Assembly (NCBI GenBank): GCA_036141575.1
Contig: JAYZXF010000017.1
Span: 204,077-268,076 of the forward strand
Length of the DNA: 64,000 nucleotides
Source: Pseudomonadota bacterium
GTDB taxonomy: Bacteria > Pseudomonadota > Alphaproteobacteria > UBA2136 > JAPKEQ01
Direction: 5' to 3'
Shown: in pieces, positions 26,331 through 35,186 of the stretch
Layout of the letters: every line of letters begins with the position of its first letter
Position numbering within the stretch: the stretch's first letter is position 1
The notes under the pieces: generated by a model
The model's input: the letters and a program-made list of their open reading frames with translations, nothing else
The model's database searches: none
Told to the model about the DNA's origin: nothing
Made by a program: the position numbers and the translations under genes

Positions 26331-26409
26331 TTCGATGCTCTTACTTAGCGTAAGAGGTATGATGAGGGATATTAATGTATAGGTAATGCTCTGTTCAGTA
26401 AAAGTGGAG

Positions 26410-26778
26410 TTACTTTGTGAACTTAATTGCAGTTCCTTCAGCTTTCATGCGCCCCCATGAGTCAAGTGCAATGCCTGAGTCATAAGTCACATCAATCACA
26501 GCATCTGCATCTAGCTTTTTCGCTTCATGAGAAAGAATGATATTTGCTTGCTCTTGTGTTGGGTTTTTGTGGAAAGCAGTTAGTTTTTTGATAGATGCCT
26601 TAACAGTGCCAAGCTCATCGTATTTTTTACCAGTTACATCAATGCCAATTGGAAGTAGGTTTGCAGTATGTGCAGGTAAGGCATCTGTTGAGTCAAAGCT
26701 CATATCTGAGTTTGTACGGTAAGAAGAGCAGCCAGAAAGGGCAATTAGGCATACAGCTAAGGTAAGTTGTTTTTTCAT
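26410..26778 (-). CDS. Small lipoprotein, unknown
   Basis: 122 aa with lipobox ALSGC (Cys16) after MKKQLTLAVCLI. The mature domain (IGIDVTGKKYDELGTVKASIKKLTAFHKNPTQEQANIILSHEAKKLDADAVIDVTYDSG) resembles small heavy-metal-binding or YbjQ-like folds in which a strand-helix-strand ends in ADAVI(D/G)V. That is a loose match. Single gene on the reverse strand; no Asp at +2, so the outer membrane is the likely destination. Confidence 0.65.
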   Translation of the reverse strand: MKKQLTLAVCLIALSGCSSYRTNSDMSFDSTDALPAHTANLLPIGIDVTGKKYDELGTVKASIKKLTAFHKNPTQEQANIILSHEAKKLDADAVIDVTYDSGIALDSWGRMKAEGTAIKFTK

Positions 26779-26850
26779 TTTTTAAGACCTCTTTAGGGTT
26801 GTGTTTGCAGGTATGATAGGTGATGGATAGAAAATGTCTAGAGGGGAATA

Positions 26851-26877
26851 TAAAAAAGCGCCTTAGTAAGGCGCCTT
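26851..26877 (-). terminator. Terminator after GlsB/YeaQ gene
   Basis: GCGCCTTA and TAAGGCGC pair; reading the reverse strand the stem is followed by TTTTTT. Confidence 0.75.
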
Positions 26878-26893
26878 TTATGCATAAAGCAGC

Positions 26894-27145
26894 TTATTTT
26901 TTCTTCTTTTTAAGGAAGTCGATAATCCATAGAAGGAGAACAGCACCAAGAGTCGCTGTAATCATGCTACCGATAATACCTGAACCAAGGCTAATACCTA
27001 CAAGGCCAAGTGCAAATCCACCAATAACACCACCAACAATACCGATGATAATGTTTTTAACCATACCGTGGCCGAAGTCTTTCATGATGTTGCCAGCAAG
27101 CCAACCTGCGACACCACCAATAATCAATGAAACAATAAGAGACAT
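26894..27145 (-). CDS. GlsB/YeaQ/YmgE family small membrane protein
   Basis: 83 aa, almost wholly hydrophobic: three predicted helices (about 3-20, 29-52, 55-76) with the family's GGVAGWLAGNIMK and GIVGGVIGGFALG motifs and a lysine-rich C-terminus. Family members are linked to envelope or general stress; the exact role is unknown. ATG 27145 (MSLIVSLIIGG) matches the family N-terminus; the frame is open further upstream. Confidence 0.85.
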   Translation of the reverse strand: MSLIVSLIIGGVAGWLAGNIMKDFGHGMVKNIIIGIVGGVIGGFALGLVGISLGSGIIGSMITATLGAVLLLWIIDFLKKKKK

Positions 27146-27228
27146 TTCATCTATCTTTCTATTATTTAAATATATCGGAAGGGATGTTAGCAGGGGGAGA
27201 AGTATGAGGATATAAAAAACGCCCAAGA

Positions 27229-27385
27229 GGGTGTTCTTTTAATGGTCGGGGATAGAGGATTGCCAGTCGCTTTGCTCCTTGCGCTTTACATGCGTAAAGC
27301 TTACGGGCGCTATGCTTTTGAACCAGAGGTTCTCATCCACCCACTCAAACCATCAAAAAAGCACCCATAAAGGGTGCTCTTTTAA
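27229..27385 (-). repeat. tRNA-Pro 3'-end duplication and associated repeat
   Basis: Bases 27229-27261 repeat 27372-27404 with one mismatch in 33, covering the 3' part of tRNA-Pro (half T arm, acceptor, CCA) and flank. Between them lie the tRNA terminator and three blocks shared with the tRNA-Ser locus: GCCAGTCGCTTTGCTCCTT (27262-27280), GCTTACGGGCGCT (27299-27311) and GAACC-AGA-GGTTCTCATCC (27320-27338). The layout recalls an attachment-site duplication or a tRNA-associated repeat family. No integrase gene is present nearby. Confidence 0.7.
27355..27379 (-). terminator. Terminator after tRNA-Pro
   Basis: On the reverse strand AGCACCC-TTTAT-GGGTGCT followed by TTTTT, just after the encoded CCA. 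Confidence 0.8.
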
Positions 27386-27462
27386 TGGTCGGGGATAGAG
27401 GATTCGAACCTCTGACCTTCTGGTCCCAAACCAGACGCGCTACCAGGCTGCGCTAATCCCCG
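27386..27462 (-). tRNA. tRNA-Pro (anticodon TGG)
   Basis: 77 bases with encoded CCA. Acceptor stem CGGGGAT / ATCCCCG, D arm with GCGCAGCCTGGTAGCGC, anticodon loop TTTGGGA (anticodon TGG), T arm AGAGGTTCGAATCCTCT, discriminator A. All stems pair. Reads CCN proline codons, chiefly CCA and CCG. Confidence 0.97.
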
Positions 27463-27599
27463 ACGGACTGAGATGTTTTATCGCAATCCCTGCATTCTTG
27501 CAACGACTTTTTTTGCCCTTTTTGAAATTCTTTAAAATTATCGTGTAAAAGCGCTGTTTTTCTATATCATATCTACAGATTTAAAAAGGGAATACCGTA

Positions 27600-28457
27600 T
27601 TGGAAACACTTCTTCAAAGCCAATTTATTGTAATGCTGATTCTGTTTTTGTGCGCGTTTTCACGCCCAATTGTTTTGCGTCCAGTTGCAAGGATGCGCCG
27701 CGCAGGTGATGCAGCTTACTTTATTGGTCTATGGATGTGTATTGGTGCGCTGGCGATGATGCCGTTTTACTGGGATGAAACTGTGCATGCTTCAACGCTG
27801 TCTCCAGTTATTTGGCTCGTGTCTTTCTTTAAAGGGTTTACCTTGTGGTCAACTATTGTGATTATGCAGAAGATCCGTACGCACTCTTCATCAAGTGCAG
27901 AGTTTAGAGGCATGATGACGATTGCTGTGCTGGCTTGTATGAACATGTTCCTTGGTGAGGCTTTAAGTGGCCTTCAGTGGGTGAGTGTAGGGCTTCTATT
28001 TGTGCTTGGCCTGTTCTTTACGGTAAAAGGGCACCTATCCGAACTTCCAAAAGAGTACAAATGGCTTTTCTTCCTTCTCATTTTTATCTCGGCACTACCA
28101 GGTGTAACGGATCAAATTGTGCTTTCAGAAGCACACTGGTATGTTCATTTCGCACTTTCTGGCTTTGGGATTTATTTCACGTCTCTCTTTATTGGACGTA
28201 GCCGCATGCCGATTCTGGAGCGTCTATCCGATAAAAGTGCAATGATTGCAGGTGTTACATGGTTGATTTCTGAGGCGATTATTCTAAGCCTTCTTGTCAC
28301 TTATATCCCTGTGACTCTTGCTGTTATGGCGATGACAATGTCTGTACCGCTGACAATGCTGATTTCCTCAGTTTTCTGGGGAGAAGGGCGCTGGCAGCAA
28401 CAGGCTCTTATTGGTGGACTCTCTTACCTTGCGGTTCTGCCAATCATTTGGGGATAA
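27600..28457 (+). CDS. Drug/metabolite-transporter-like membrane protein
   Basis: 285 aa with about nine to ten hydrophobic helices in a two-half layout like EamA/DMT exporters: the first half ends near GMMTIAVLACMNMFLGEALSGLQWVSVGLLFVLGLFF and the second near LAVMAMTMSVPLTMLISSVFWGEGRWQQQALIGG, both typical of the fourth and fifth helices of each half. Substrate unknown. The start is a TTG at 27600 preceded by AAAGGGA; no ATG fits without losing the first helix. Confidence 0.7.
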   Translation: METLLQSQFIVMLILFLCAFSRPIVLRPVARMRRAGDAAYFIGLWMCIGALAMMPFYWDETVHASTLSPVIWLVSFFKGFTLWSTIVIMQKIRTHSSSSAEFRGMMTIAVLACMNMFLGEALSGLQWVSVGLLFVLGLFFTVKGHLSELPKEYKWLFFLLIFISALPGVTDQIVLSEAHWYVHFALSGFGIYFTSLFIGRSRMPILERLSDKSAMIAGVTWLISEAIILSLLVTYIPVTLAVMAMTMSVPLTMLISSVFWGEGRWQQQALIGGLSYLAVLPIIWG

Positions 28458-28483
28458 CTTCGCCATGTGCTACCCTTTTGGGT

Positions 28484-29077
28484 ATGAAAACGATTTTTAC
28501 ATTTATGTTTACGCTACTTCTTCCATGCATCGTGTGGGCCAAGGGCGATGTGATTGGGTATGTGACTAAAATTGAAGGTGGTGCTTACACAGTAGATGGC
28601 ATGCAGCTTCGTAAAGGCGCAGAGATCTTCCAAGAAGATATGATTACAACAAGCTCTAACGGTAAGGTTCTTGTACGCCTTCTTGAAGGGACTGAGCTGA
28701 CTGTTGGTAGCAACTCTGCGATTTCTCTAGAAGACTTTAAACTTGAAGAAGATAAGCAGATTCTTAAAGTGCTGAAAGGTGCTTACCTATACGTAACAGG
28801 TAAAGGCAAAAAACAAACGTCCCAGCGTGAGATTAAAACTGAGTTTGCAACAGTGGGTATCCGCGGCACAACGGTATGGGGCGGCATGCTTGAGACGACA
28901 TGTGAAGTGTTTGTTGTAGATGGTGAAGTCTCTGTTAAGAGTGATGGTGGAGAAGTGATTCTAAAGCCGGGTGAAGGTACAGCGACAGCGTCTATGTCTA
29001 TGGCACCAACACCAGCGAAGAAATGGCCTGAGAAGAAAGTAAAGCGTGCTGTAGCAACAGTAACCTTTGCTGAGTAA
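28484..29077 (+). CDS. FecR-domain exported protein
   Basis: 197 aa: signal peptide (residues 1-18, ending VWA), then a FecR-type beta domain: IFQEDMITTSSNGKVLVRLLEGTELTVGSNSAI, LKVLKGAYLYVTG, then TEFATVGIRGTTVW and VFVVDGEVSV. This form without a sigma factor partner is common in exported FecR-domain proteins of unknown ligand. ATG 28484 is taken at the signal start, 27 bases after the preceding gene. Confidence 0.82.
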   Translation: MKTIFTFMFTLLLPCIVWAKGDVIGYVTKIEGGAYTVDGMQLRKGAEIFQEDMITTSSNGKVLVRLLEGTELTVGSNSAISLEDFKLEEDKQILKVLKGAYLYVTGKGKKQTSQREIKTEFATVGIRGTTVWGGMLETTCEVFVVDGEVSVKSDGGEVILKPGEGTATASMSMAPTPAKKWPEKKVKRAVATVTFAE

Positions 29078-29093
29078 ATTAGATCTGTATGAG

Positions 29094-29118
29094 AAAGCGC
29101 CCTTCGGGGCGCTTTTTT
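29094..29118 (+). terminator. Terminator after FecR-domain gene
   Basis: AAAGCGCCC-TTCG-GGGCGCTTT with T-run; stable TTCG tetraloop. Confidence 0.85.
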
Positions 29119-29650
29119 ACTGCGAGGCTGATATGTTAAAAGTTCCAGTATTTCTGTACGCCTTGTAAGCGTAGTAGCTTACAGTCACGAGGTGAACAGC
29201 AGCCATAATGGCACATGTCACCATCATTGTGTGCATGCCTGTTAGGTATGAGTGCATGATCCATAGAATTTGTGACAGGATAACGAAGCTACGGTACGCA
29301 TAAAAGTTATCACGATTTTTCTGAGAGAAGGCGATAGAAGTTGCTGCAAATGCAATAAGAATATCATAAGGGAATTTTAAATAATAAAGTGTTGCACCCC
29401 AAACAAGGCTCAAGCTAGCAATCATCGCGTAGCGTAATACTTTATCAGATGCGTAAATAGCGCATACAGCTCGAATGGTATTTAATGTAATAGAAAGCGC
29501 GCCCACCCATTGCATAGAAAGCGTATAAAGCAGAATATTAAAACATTCACCAATTGTTGTAATTTTCATTGTGTTACGCGGAATTCTGCACAAGGGTGCA
29601 ATCAGGTAAATCACCAGTGCTGCCCAACCCAAGTATTGAATGTTTTCCAT
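29117..29650 (-). CDS. YgjV-like inner membrane protein
   Basis: 177 aa with about five to six membrane helices. Residues RIPRNTMKITTIGECFNILLYTLSMQWVGALSITLNTIRAVCAIY match the pattern of the YgjV group, where a small hydrophobic protein carries a conserved Asn-Arg segment after the third helix. Role unknown. The reverse-strand gene starts at an ATG after a GGAGAAAAC ribosome site. Confidence 0.6.
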   Translation of the reverse strand: MENIQYLGWAALVIYLIAPLCRIPRNTMKITTIGECFNILLYTLSMQWVGALSITLNTIRAVCAIYASDKVLRYAMIASLSLVWGATLYYLKFPYDILIAFAATSIAFSQKNRDNFYAYRSFVILSQILWIMHSYLTGMHTMMVTCAIMAAVHLVTVSYYAYKAYRNTGTFNISASQ

Positions 29651-30029
29651 GGTTTTCTCCTACCCTAAAACATCATGCCTTAAAAATTTATGAGCCCTTG
29701 AAAAAGCATGCAGTGCAAAAAAGTGACAAGAAGCTGTCAGAACCTACAAAAAGCTTTACAAATACACATAAATCAGTAGGCTATGGGCCAGTGCTGAATA
29801 AATAAATCAAGTACGCAGTGCGAGGCAGTTGCCGAGCCAAAAGCTTCAGAGCTTTTGAGCGGTTTAAAACAACTCAAAAACAGGGTGTAGACACTGTTTT
29901 TAAAAAGACTAAGTTTTAAACCAAGATAAATTTTGCGGAGGCATTTTATTTTATGAATTTAATATTCAAAAAATAAAGGGCAGGGAGCAAAAGAAGAGAA
30001 TTTTTAAAAAGAAGGATGGGGTAAACCGC
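29651..30029 (+). other. Long structured leader region upstream of tig
   Basis: 379 bases without a gene. From about 29830 it holds nested hairpins: CAAAAGC-TTCAGA-GCTTTTG (29838-29857); GGTTTAAAAC (29861-29870) with GTTTTAAACC (29913-29922); and an inner AAAAACA/TGTTTTT. An AT-rich block (29941-29988) closely resembles one before dusB (50569-50617). Probably the tig 5' untranslated region or a small RNA. A GAAGGATGGGG stretch precedes the tig ATG. Confidence 0.55.
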
Positions 30030-31370
30030 ATGCAACAGGCCGAAATGCCAATGGACATTAAAGTAGAAGAAATTAGCGAACTTGAGCGTCGTGTCACTGT
30101 GACGATTCCTGCTGAGGAAATCGATAAAATGGCTGATGCACGTTTTGGTTACCTAGCTCAAACACAAAAGATTGACGGTTTCCGCCAAGGTCACATTCCT
30201 GTAGACGTAATCCGCCAACGTTTTGGCTCTAAAGTTTATGGTGAGCTTAAAGAGCAAATCATCCAAACAACTGCTATGGACGCACTTAACAAGAACGAAA
30301 TCCGCGCTGCCGGCATGCCAGCCATTGAAGAGGCTGGTGAAGTTCTTGCAGGTCAAGCAATGTCTTACACAATGAAGGTCGACCTTTTCCCAACAATCGA
30401 ACCTAAAGGTTTTGAGGGTCTAAAGCTTGAGCGTGAAACTGCTGAGCCAAACGAAGATCTAGTAAACGGCGTTATCGATCGTCTACGTGACATGCGTAAG
30501 ACATTTGAAGCAAAAGACGGTGCTGTAGAAGCAGCTGACCGTATTACGCTGAACGCAACAGGTATTCTAGAAGGCGAGAAAGAAGCTTTCCCTGGTGGTG
30601 AAATGAAAGACCAAACAGTTGAGCTAGGTCAAGGCATGCTTATCCCAGGTTTTGAAGATCACATCGTTGGTATGAAAGCAGGCGAAACAAAAGAGTTCAC
30701 ACACGCATACCCGAAAGACTTCCATAATGCTGAGCTTGCAGGCAAGAAATCTACATTCACTGTTGAAGTGACAAAGGTTGAATCTGTAACACTTCCAGAA
30801 ATTGATGAAGCTTTCGCTAAAGAATCTGGTGCAGACTCTGTAGACGCTCTTAAGACACAAATTACAGAGCACCTCACACGTGACCTGCAAAACGCTTCAG
30901 AGCAACGCCTAAAGCGTACAATGTTTGATAAACTAGATGAGAAGAACGCATTCACAGTCCCATCAGGTCTTGTGGACATGGAGTTCAATAGCATTTGGAA
31001 TCAGCAACTACAAGAGCTACAACAGCGCGGCATGGGCCTTGAGCACATGGGCAAGAGCGAAGATGAACTTCGTGCTGAGTACCGTGGTCTTGCAGAGCGC
31101 CGTGTACGTCTAGGCCTTCTACTTGCTGAAATCGGTAAAGTACAAGACATCCAAGTGAGCGATGCTGAAATCGATGAAGAAGTTGCTAAAATCTCTGCAC
31201 AGTTTGCAGACCGTAAGGACGAAGTAGAGAAGTTCTACGCAAACCCAGAGAAGCGTAACCAAATCGCTGGTCCACTTTACGAGAAGAAAGTGACTGACTG
31301 GTTGATGAGCAAATCTGAGATCAAAGACAAGACTGTTGATCCGAAAGAGCTTATCCAAGAACTTGGTTAA
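30030..31370 (+). CDS. tig: Trigger factor
   Basis: Ribosome-bound chaperone and prolyl isomerase, 446 aa. The N-terminal ribosome-binding domain has the GFRQGHIPVDVIRQRFG signature (family GFRxGKxP). The FKBP-type domain (about 165-245) shows ADRITLNATG..PGFEDHIVGMKAGETKEF, and a long helical C-domain follows. Start ATG 30030; an in-frame ATG at 30051 (MDIKVEEIS) fits the family start equally well. It precedes clpP as usual, separated by a terminator. Confidence 0.95.
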   Translation: MQQAEMPMDIKVEEISELERRVTVTIPAEEIDKMADARFGYLAQTQKIDGFRQGHIPVDVIRQRFGSKVYGELKEQIIQTTAMDALNKNEIRAAGMPAIEEAGEVLAGQAMSYTMKVDLFPTIEPKGFEGLKLERETAEPNEDLVNGVIDRLRDMRKTFEAKDGAVEAADRITLNATGILEGEKEAFPGGEMKDQTVELGQGMLIPGFEDHIVGMKAGETKEFTHAYPKDFHNAELAGKKSTFTVEVTKVESVTLPEIDEAFAKESGADSVDALKTQITEHLTRDLQNASEQRLKRTMFDKLDEKNAFTVPSGLVDMEFNSIWNQQLQELQQRGMGLEHMGKSEDELRAEYRGLAERRVRLGLLLAEIGKVQDIQVSDAEIDEEVAKISAQFADRKDEVEKFYANPEKRNQIAGPLYEKKVTDWLMSKSEIKDKTVDPKELIQELG

Positions 31371-31384
31371 TAGACCTCTATAAT

Positions 31385-31414
31385 AAAAACACCCCGCAAT
31401 AGCGGGGTGTTTTT
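31385..31414 (+). terminator. Terminator after tig
   Basis: AACACCCCGC-AATA-GCGGGGTGTT followed by TTT. Confidence 0.88.
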
Positions 31415-31541
31415 ATGCATAAAGGCCGCACCCCCTTAAGCATTAAAGAGGACGGGCATTTGCAAACGCCCCAATGCAAGCTATACTGAGGTATTATTAA
31501 GTTTTAATTACTGGCTCAAGAATAAGAAAGAAACAAACGCC

Positions 31542-32201
31542 ATGACATTTAGATCATTTCTAGAAAATCACACAGACCCATCAATGAGCGGGCTTGTCCC
31601 AATGGTTGTGGAGCAGTCTCCACGTGGAGAGCGTGCTTTTGATATTTACTCACGCCTTCTTAAAGAGCGTGTGATCTTCCTAACAGGTCAAGTTGAAGAC
31701 CATATGGCAAACCTGATTGTGGCGCAGCTTCTGTTTCTTGAGAGTGAAGATCCTGAGAGCGATATCTCAATTTACATCAACAGCCCTGGTGGCGTAGTTA
31801 CAGCTGGTTTCGCAATCCACGACACAATGCAGTTCATCCGTCCAGACGTAGCAACAATCTGTATTGGTCAAGCGGCAAGCATGGGTGCGTTCCTTCTGGC
31901 TGCTGGTGCAAAAGGCAAGCGTTATGCTCTGCCTAACTCACGTGTAATGATTCACCAGCCACTAGGTGGTTTCCAAGGGCAGGCGAGTGACATTGAAATT
32001 CACGCCCGTGAAATTCTAGAACTTAAAGACCGCTTGAACCAAATCATCGCTGATAACACAGGCAAAGATAAGAAGACTGTTGCGAAGGACACTGACCGTG
32101 ACAACTTCATGACTGCTGAAGAAGCGAAGAAATACGGCCTTATTGATGAAGTGCTTGAGCACCGTGACGGCGCTAAGCCAAAGGCAACTAAGAAGAAGTA
32201 G
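31542..32201 (+). CDS. clpP: ATP-dependent Clp protease proteolytic subunit
   Basis: Serine protease barrel, 219 aa. Ser in [15 protein letters not shown] and His in [11 protein letters not shown] complete the site with Asp in the [11 protein letters not shown] region. The N-terminal [32 protein letters not shown] is typical. ClpP needs an unfoldase such as ClpX, but the next gene is not clpX, unlike the widely conserved tig-clpP-clpX-lon order. A lysine-rich tail (KPKATKKK) ends the protein. Confidence 0.97.
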   Translation: MTFRSFLENHTDPSMSGLVPMVVEQSPRGERAFDIYSRLLKERVIFLTGQVEDHMANLIVAQLLFLESEDPESDISIYINSPGGVVTAGFAIHDTMQFIRPDVATICIGQAASMGAFLLAAGAKGKRYALPNSRVMIHQPLGGFQGQASDIEIHAREILELKDRLNQIIADNTGKDKKTVAKDTDRDNFMTAEEAKKYGLIDEVLEHRDGAKPKATKKK

Positions 32202-32221
32202 TTCTTTATATACTGCAAAAG

Positions 32222-32249
32222 AAAAGGAGCCCACACAGGGCTCCTTTTC
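32222..32249. terminator. Bidirectional terminator between clpP and the RlpA-like gene
   Basis: AAAAGGAGCCC-ACACA-GGGCTCCTTTT is nearly symmetric and lies between convergent stops, so it can serve both. Confidence 0.85.
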
Positions 32250-32262
32250 ATACTGCTCGATT

Positions 32263-32775
32263 TTACATCTTACGGGTTTCAATCCCGCGGCCTGGCCAGT
32301 GTGGGCACAGGTCGGTGTTTTCCACCAGACGAATTTCTACGTCCATGGTTCCTTTATCAGTGTCTTGCAGTTTCGCAAAAGCGCCCATGGAAAGGTCCAA
32401 GACGCGGTCATATTTTGCAAAGCCGCCGGTATCGTTGATCCGGACGAAAATGCTTTCGCCAGTTTCAATACGGGTGACCAGTGCACAGCTGTTCAGCGGA
32501 AGGTTGTTCGACGCCGCTGTCATCAGCGTTGGGTCGAAGACTTCGCACTTGCCGTCCCAGTAACGAACACAGGTCTGGAGAACTTCCTTTACTGCGTTTT
32601 CACCGTAGTAGCTGGATTCACCAGCGTCGTCGGCTTCAGGTTGCGTTTCAAGGATGATTGCCTTGTGTGCTGCCAACATTTCATCTTCGTCCATGTAGGC
32701 GAAGGTCAGAAAGGTAGCGCTTGCAACGAGAAGAAGAAAAGCGGTCATTGCCGCACGTTTGATCCATTTGATCAT
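32263..32775 (-). CDS. RlpA-like double-psi beta-barrel protein
   Basis: 170 aa. An N-terminal membrane segment or signal (residues 8-27, AAMTAFLLLVASATFLTFAY) precedes a DPBB domain with SSYYGE, FDPTLMTAASNNLPLNSCALVTR and GESIFVRINDTGGFAKYDRVLDLSMGAFAKL, the RlpA hallmarks, including the Asp used for glycan cleavage in this fold. There is no SPOR domain. Two extra cysteines (CVRYWDGKC) may form a disulfide. Codon use (CCG, GTC, GCC) is richer in G+C than in clpP, and TAA is followed by AATCGAG, both marks of the accessory class here. Confidence 0.8.
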   Translation of the reverse strand: MIKWIKRAAMTAFLLLVASATFLTFAYMDEDEMLAAHKAIILETQPEADDAGESSYYGENAVKEVLQTCVRYWDGKCEVFDPTLMTAASNNLPLNSCALVTRIETGESIFVRINDTGGFAKYDRVLDLSMGAFAKLQDTDKGTMDVEIRLVENTDLCPHWPGRGIETRKM

Positions 32776-32816
32776 TGGATTGCCTCAAAAGTTAAAGATA
32801 CTCGATAAGTAAAGTT

Positions 32817-32836
32817 ATGGGGGCATTTGCCCCCAT
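32817..32836 (-). terminator. Hairpin after chemoreceptor gene
   Basis: ATGGGGGC-ATTT-GCCCCCAT stem, 20 bases downstream of the reverse-strand stop; the tail is only moderately T-rich. Confidence 0.6.
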
Positions 32837-32856
32837 TTTCAAGTGTATGAATCAAA

Positions 32857-34299
32857 TTAAATGATGTCTTTAATCGAGCGGATAAACGCACCCACTTTAA
32901 TCTGTAGGCGGCTGGCTGTTTCACCAACGTCGTCTGTGCTTTGCTCAAGCCTAAATGCGTCGTCTCCAACCATTTGCGCCATCTGAATCACTTCGCTCAT
33001 GTCAGCATTAATCTGAGAGGTCGCAGAGGTCATCTCTGTCACGCTGCCACGAATACTACCCGTAATGTGGCTTTGCTCTGTTACGGCTTGGCTCACTTGG
33101 TGGGCAATAGAGTTTGTCTCTTCAATCGTTTGTGCTGTCATTCTAATCGAGTCAGACATTTGCGATGTAATATCTTGGATAGATTCAATCTGCGTCACAA
33201 TATCTTCTGTGGCTTCGTTTGTTTGGTTGGCAAGGGCACGAACCTCTTCAGCAACCACGGCAAACCCTCGACCTGCATCACCAGCACGTGCAGCCTCAAT
33301 AGCAGCGTTAAGGGCGAGGAGGTTGGTTTGCTCAGCAATATCACTAATCAGCTCAACAACGCTTCCAATCTTCTCTACTTCTTTACGCAGGTCATTTCCT
33401 AGGCGGCTGTTGGCGTGAGACTGCTCAATTGCTTGGCCTGCAATGCTGTTAGATTGGTCAACCTGCTTACTGATCTCTGTAGCAGCTGTGGCCATCTTCT
33501 CAATTGCTGATGAAAGATGTGTCATTGTTTCTGTGCTCTTTTCAGTGGCAATAGAAACGTTCTGAATATTCTCAACAGAAGCAACGGCGCGCTTTGTCAT
33601 GCCGCCTGTGAGGGTCTTACTATCGTTAGAGCTCTCAACCACTTGCTTAAGGAGGTTTTGTACATCACTGAGGAGAAGGACTGTCTTGCGGTTATCTGTG
33701 TTGCGCATACGAGAGCTGATCATACCGCCTGCAAATACCACAGCCATAATAGCGAGAACACCAAATAGAAGTGTGTTTTGTGCCCGCTGTGCTTGGTCTT
33801 CAAATAGAGTGAGGCTCATATCAGATGAGTTCATAGCACCTTTTTGATGGGCCGTAATACCATTCTCAATCAGATCAAACGTTTTAAGAATTTTACCGTC
33901 TAGGTAAACGCCAGCTTTATCCTTTTCACTGTTACGCAGCAGTTTAAAGTATTCATCGTAAGAGGTTTTAAGCTCTTTAGTTGGGTTGGCAAGCTCATTA
34001 GAGCCCATACTGAGGGCAAGGAGAATGCTTTTATCAACCTCTTTGTTCAGCTTTGTATGGAGCTGATTGCGCATATCTGCATCGCTCACACCCTTAGCTT
34101 TTAAAATGTCTGCTTTTTGCGTCTCAATCATCAGGGTAAATTCAGCGTTTTGTGCCATCTTTTTTGTGCCCATACGGTACACATCTCTACCGGCATCACC
34201 GAGGGCACCAACCGCAAAGTAGGAGAGGGTAGAAAGAACGATAAGGCCCGCAATGCTTAGCGCAAGCAGCCCATGCTGACGTAGAAACACTTGAATCAT
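32857..34299 (-). CDS. Methyl-accepting chemotaxis protein
   Basis: 480 aa chemoreceptor. A membrane helix at residues 8-29, a short periplasmic sensing region of about 140 residues, a second helix near 175-197 ([18 protein letters not shown]), then a coiled-coil signalling domain whose hairpin tip [37 protein letters not shown] is the classic CheA/CheW contact. I see no clear HAMP domain. ATG 34299 is preferred; GTG 34308 is in frame. No ligand can be inferred. No che genes are in the window. Confidence 0.9.
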   Translation of the reverse strand: MIQVFLRQHGLLALSIAGLIVLSTLSYFAVGALGDAGRDVYRMGTKKMAQNAEFTLMIETQKADILKAKGVSDADMRNQLHTKLNKEVDKSILLALSMGSNELANPTKELKTSYDEYFKLLRNSEKDKAGVYLDGKILKTFDLIENGITAHQKGAMNSSDMSLTLFEDQAQRAQNTLLFGVLAIMAVVFAGGMISSRMRNTDNRKTVLLLSDVQNLLKQVVESSNDSKTLTGGMTKRAVASVENIQNVSIATEKSTETMTHLSSAIEKMATAATEISKQVDQSNSIAGQAIEQSHANSRLGNDLRKEVEKIGSVVELISDIAEQTNLLALNAAIEAARAGDAGRGFAVVAEEVRALANQTNEATEDIVTQIESIQDITSQMSDSIRMTAQTIEETNSIAHQVSQAVTEQSHITGSIRGSVTEMTSATSQINADMSEVIQMAQMVGDDAFRLEQSTDDVGETASRLQIKVGAFIRSIKDII

Positions 34300-34366
34300 G
34301 AAACTCACAAATTTTTATTGTTTTTATATTTGGAAACCATAGTAGCAAAAAACGGGCCTATTTAAC

Positions 34367-34399
34367 AAAAAAAAGGGCGGGCAAATAATTGCCCGCCTT
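34367..34399 (-). terminator. Terminator after NTP pyrophosphatase gene
   Basis: On the reverse strand GGCGGGCAAT-TATT-TGCCCGCC followed by a run of eight T's. It lies about 190 bases beyond the stop. Confidence 0.75.
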
Positions 34400-34467
34400 A
34401 AGCCCATAGAGTGCCCACATGAAGAGGGGGAAGTAAAAACTGTACAGCACCCTATCTCGCTGAGATC

Positions 34468-34539
34468 AAAACCAACTAAACCCTAAACACCATGTCAATT
34501 AGTTCCAGCCTCTTGTAATTAAGTTATGGTGTTGGTTTT
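34468..34539 (-). promoter_or_regulatory. Alternative-hairpin segment downstream of the NTP pyrophosphatase gene
   Basis: AAAACCAAC (34468-34476) and AACACCAT (34486-34493) can each pair with overlapping parts of 34526-34539 (ATGGTGTT and GTTGGTTTT). The two pairings share three bases, so they compete. Lies in the 3' untranslated part of the reverse-strand transcript. Purpose unknown. Confidence 0.3.
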
Positions 34540-34590
34540 CCGCCATTTCAAGTGGGGGAAGCAACTTTTTTTTACATACCTCGCCAAAGC

Positions 34591-35148
34591 CTACTGTGAG
34601 CTTAGAAATTCAGCAAAATCTCTATAATGTTGCAGCTGCTCAACCCAGTACTTTTCAAGCTTTTCCTTAGGGGCTGTGCCGACTGTTTCCGTAAAACCCG
34701 GTAAAATGAGGATATTATCAATGCTAGAACGCTCTCCAGAGGCTTCAGTTGCCAATGTGGCCTTCTGCTCAGATGTGAAGGTTACAGGCTCGCTGCCCGG
34801 TGCACAGTAAGCCAGACACTCTTTAACCGTTACACTGCGGTTCTCATGATCTTTCATCATATTGAGAATGTCATTGCTGGTCAGTGTATCATTCACATGC
34901 TTGACCAGCGGACCCGGAAAGCCCTTAAGTGCCTCAATGTAAAAGCCTGCATCTGTCACAATAACAGGGGCGTCCAACGTGGCTGCTGCAAAATAAGCAG
35001 AGAAGGCGGCCACATCCTCCACCTGAAGCGATTGTACCTCGGGTGTCTCAATTGCTTTACGACTCACCAAAATGCCGTAGCCACCCAGAATATCCTGAGC
35101 TGTTTTCCACTTCTGATCATTACCAGTAATATATGTAATATTTTTCAT
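34591..35148 (-). CDS. Non-canonical purine NTP pyrophosphatase, Ham1/RdgB-like
   Basis: 185 aa protein of the fold that hydrolyses dITP/XTP to monophosphates. It begins KNITYITGNDQKWKTAQDIL (family xFaTgNxxKxxE), has PVIVTDAGFYIEALKGFPGPLVKHV (family VxxDDSGLxVxALxGxPGVyS) and a C-terminal KEKLEKYWVEQLQHYRDFAEFL. Several usual positions differ, so it is a divergent member and the substrate may differ. ATG 35148 is used; the frame continues upstream but into terB. No strong ribosome site is seen. Confidence 0.72.
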   Translation of the reverse strand: MKNITYITGNDQKWKTAQDILGGYGILVSRKAIETPEVQSLQVEDVAAFSAYFAAATLDAPVIVTDAGFYIEALKGFPGPLVKHVNDTLTSNDILNMMKDHENRSVTVKECLAYCAPGSEPVTFTSEQKATLATEASGERSSIDNILILPGFTETVGTAPKEKLEKYWVEQLQHYRDFAEFLSSQ

Positions 35149-35186
35149 AAGGGGGATTGTAGCAATAAACAGAAAGCAGGGCACAA

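Noticed and set aside
32143-32808. 221-codon forward frame opposite the RlpA-like gene
   Set aside because: Runs through the clpP end and its terminator; the reverse strand encodes clear double-psi barrel motifs.
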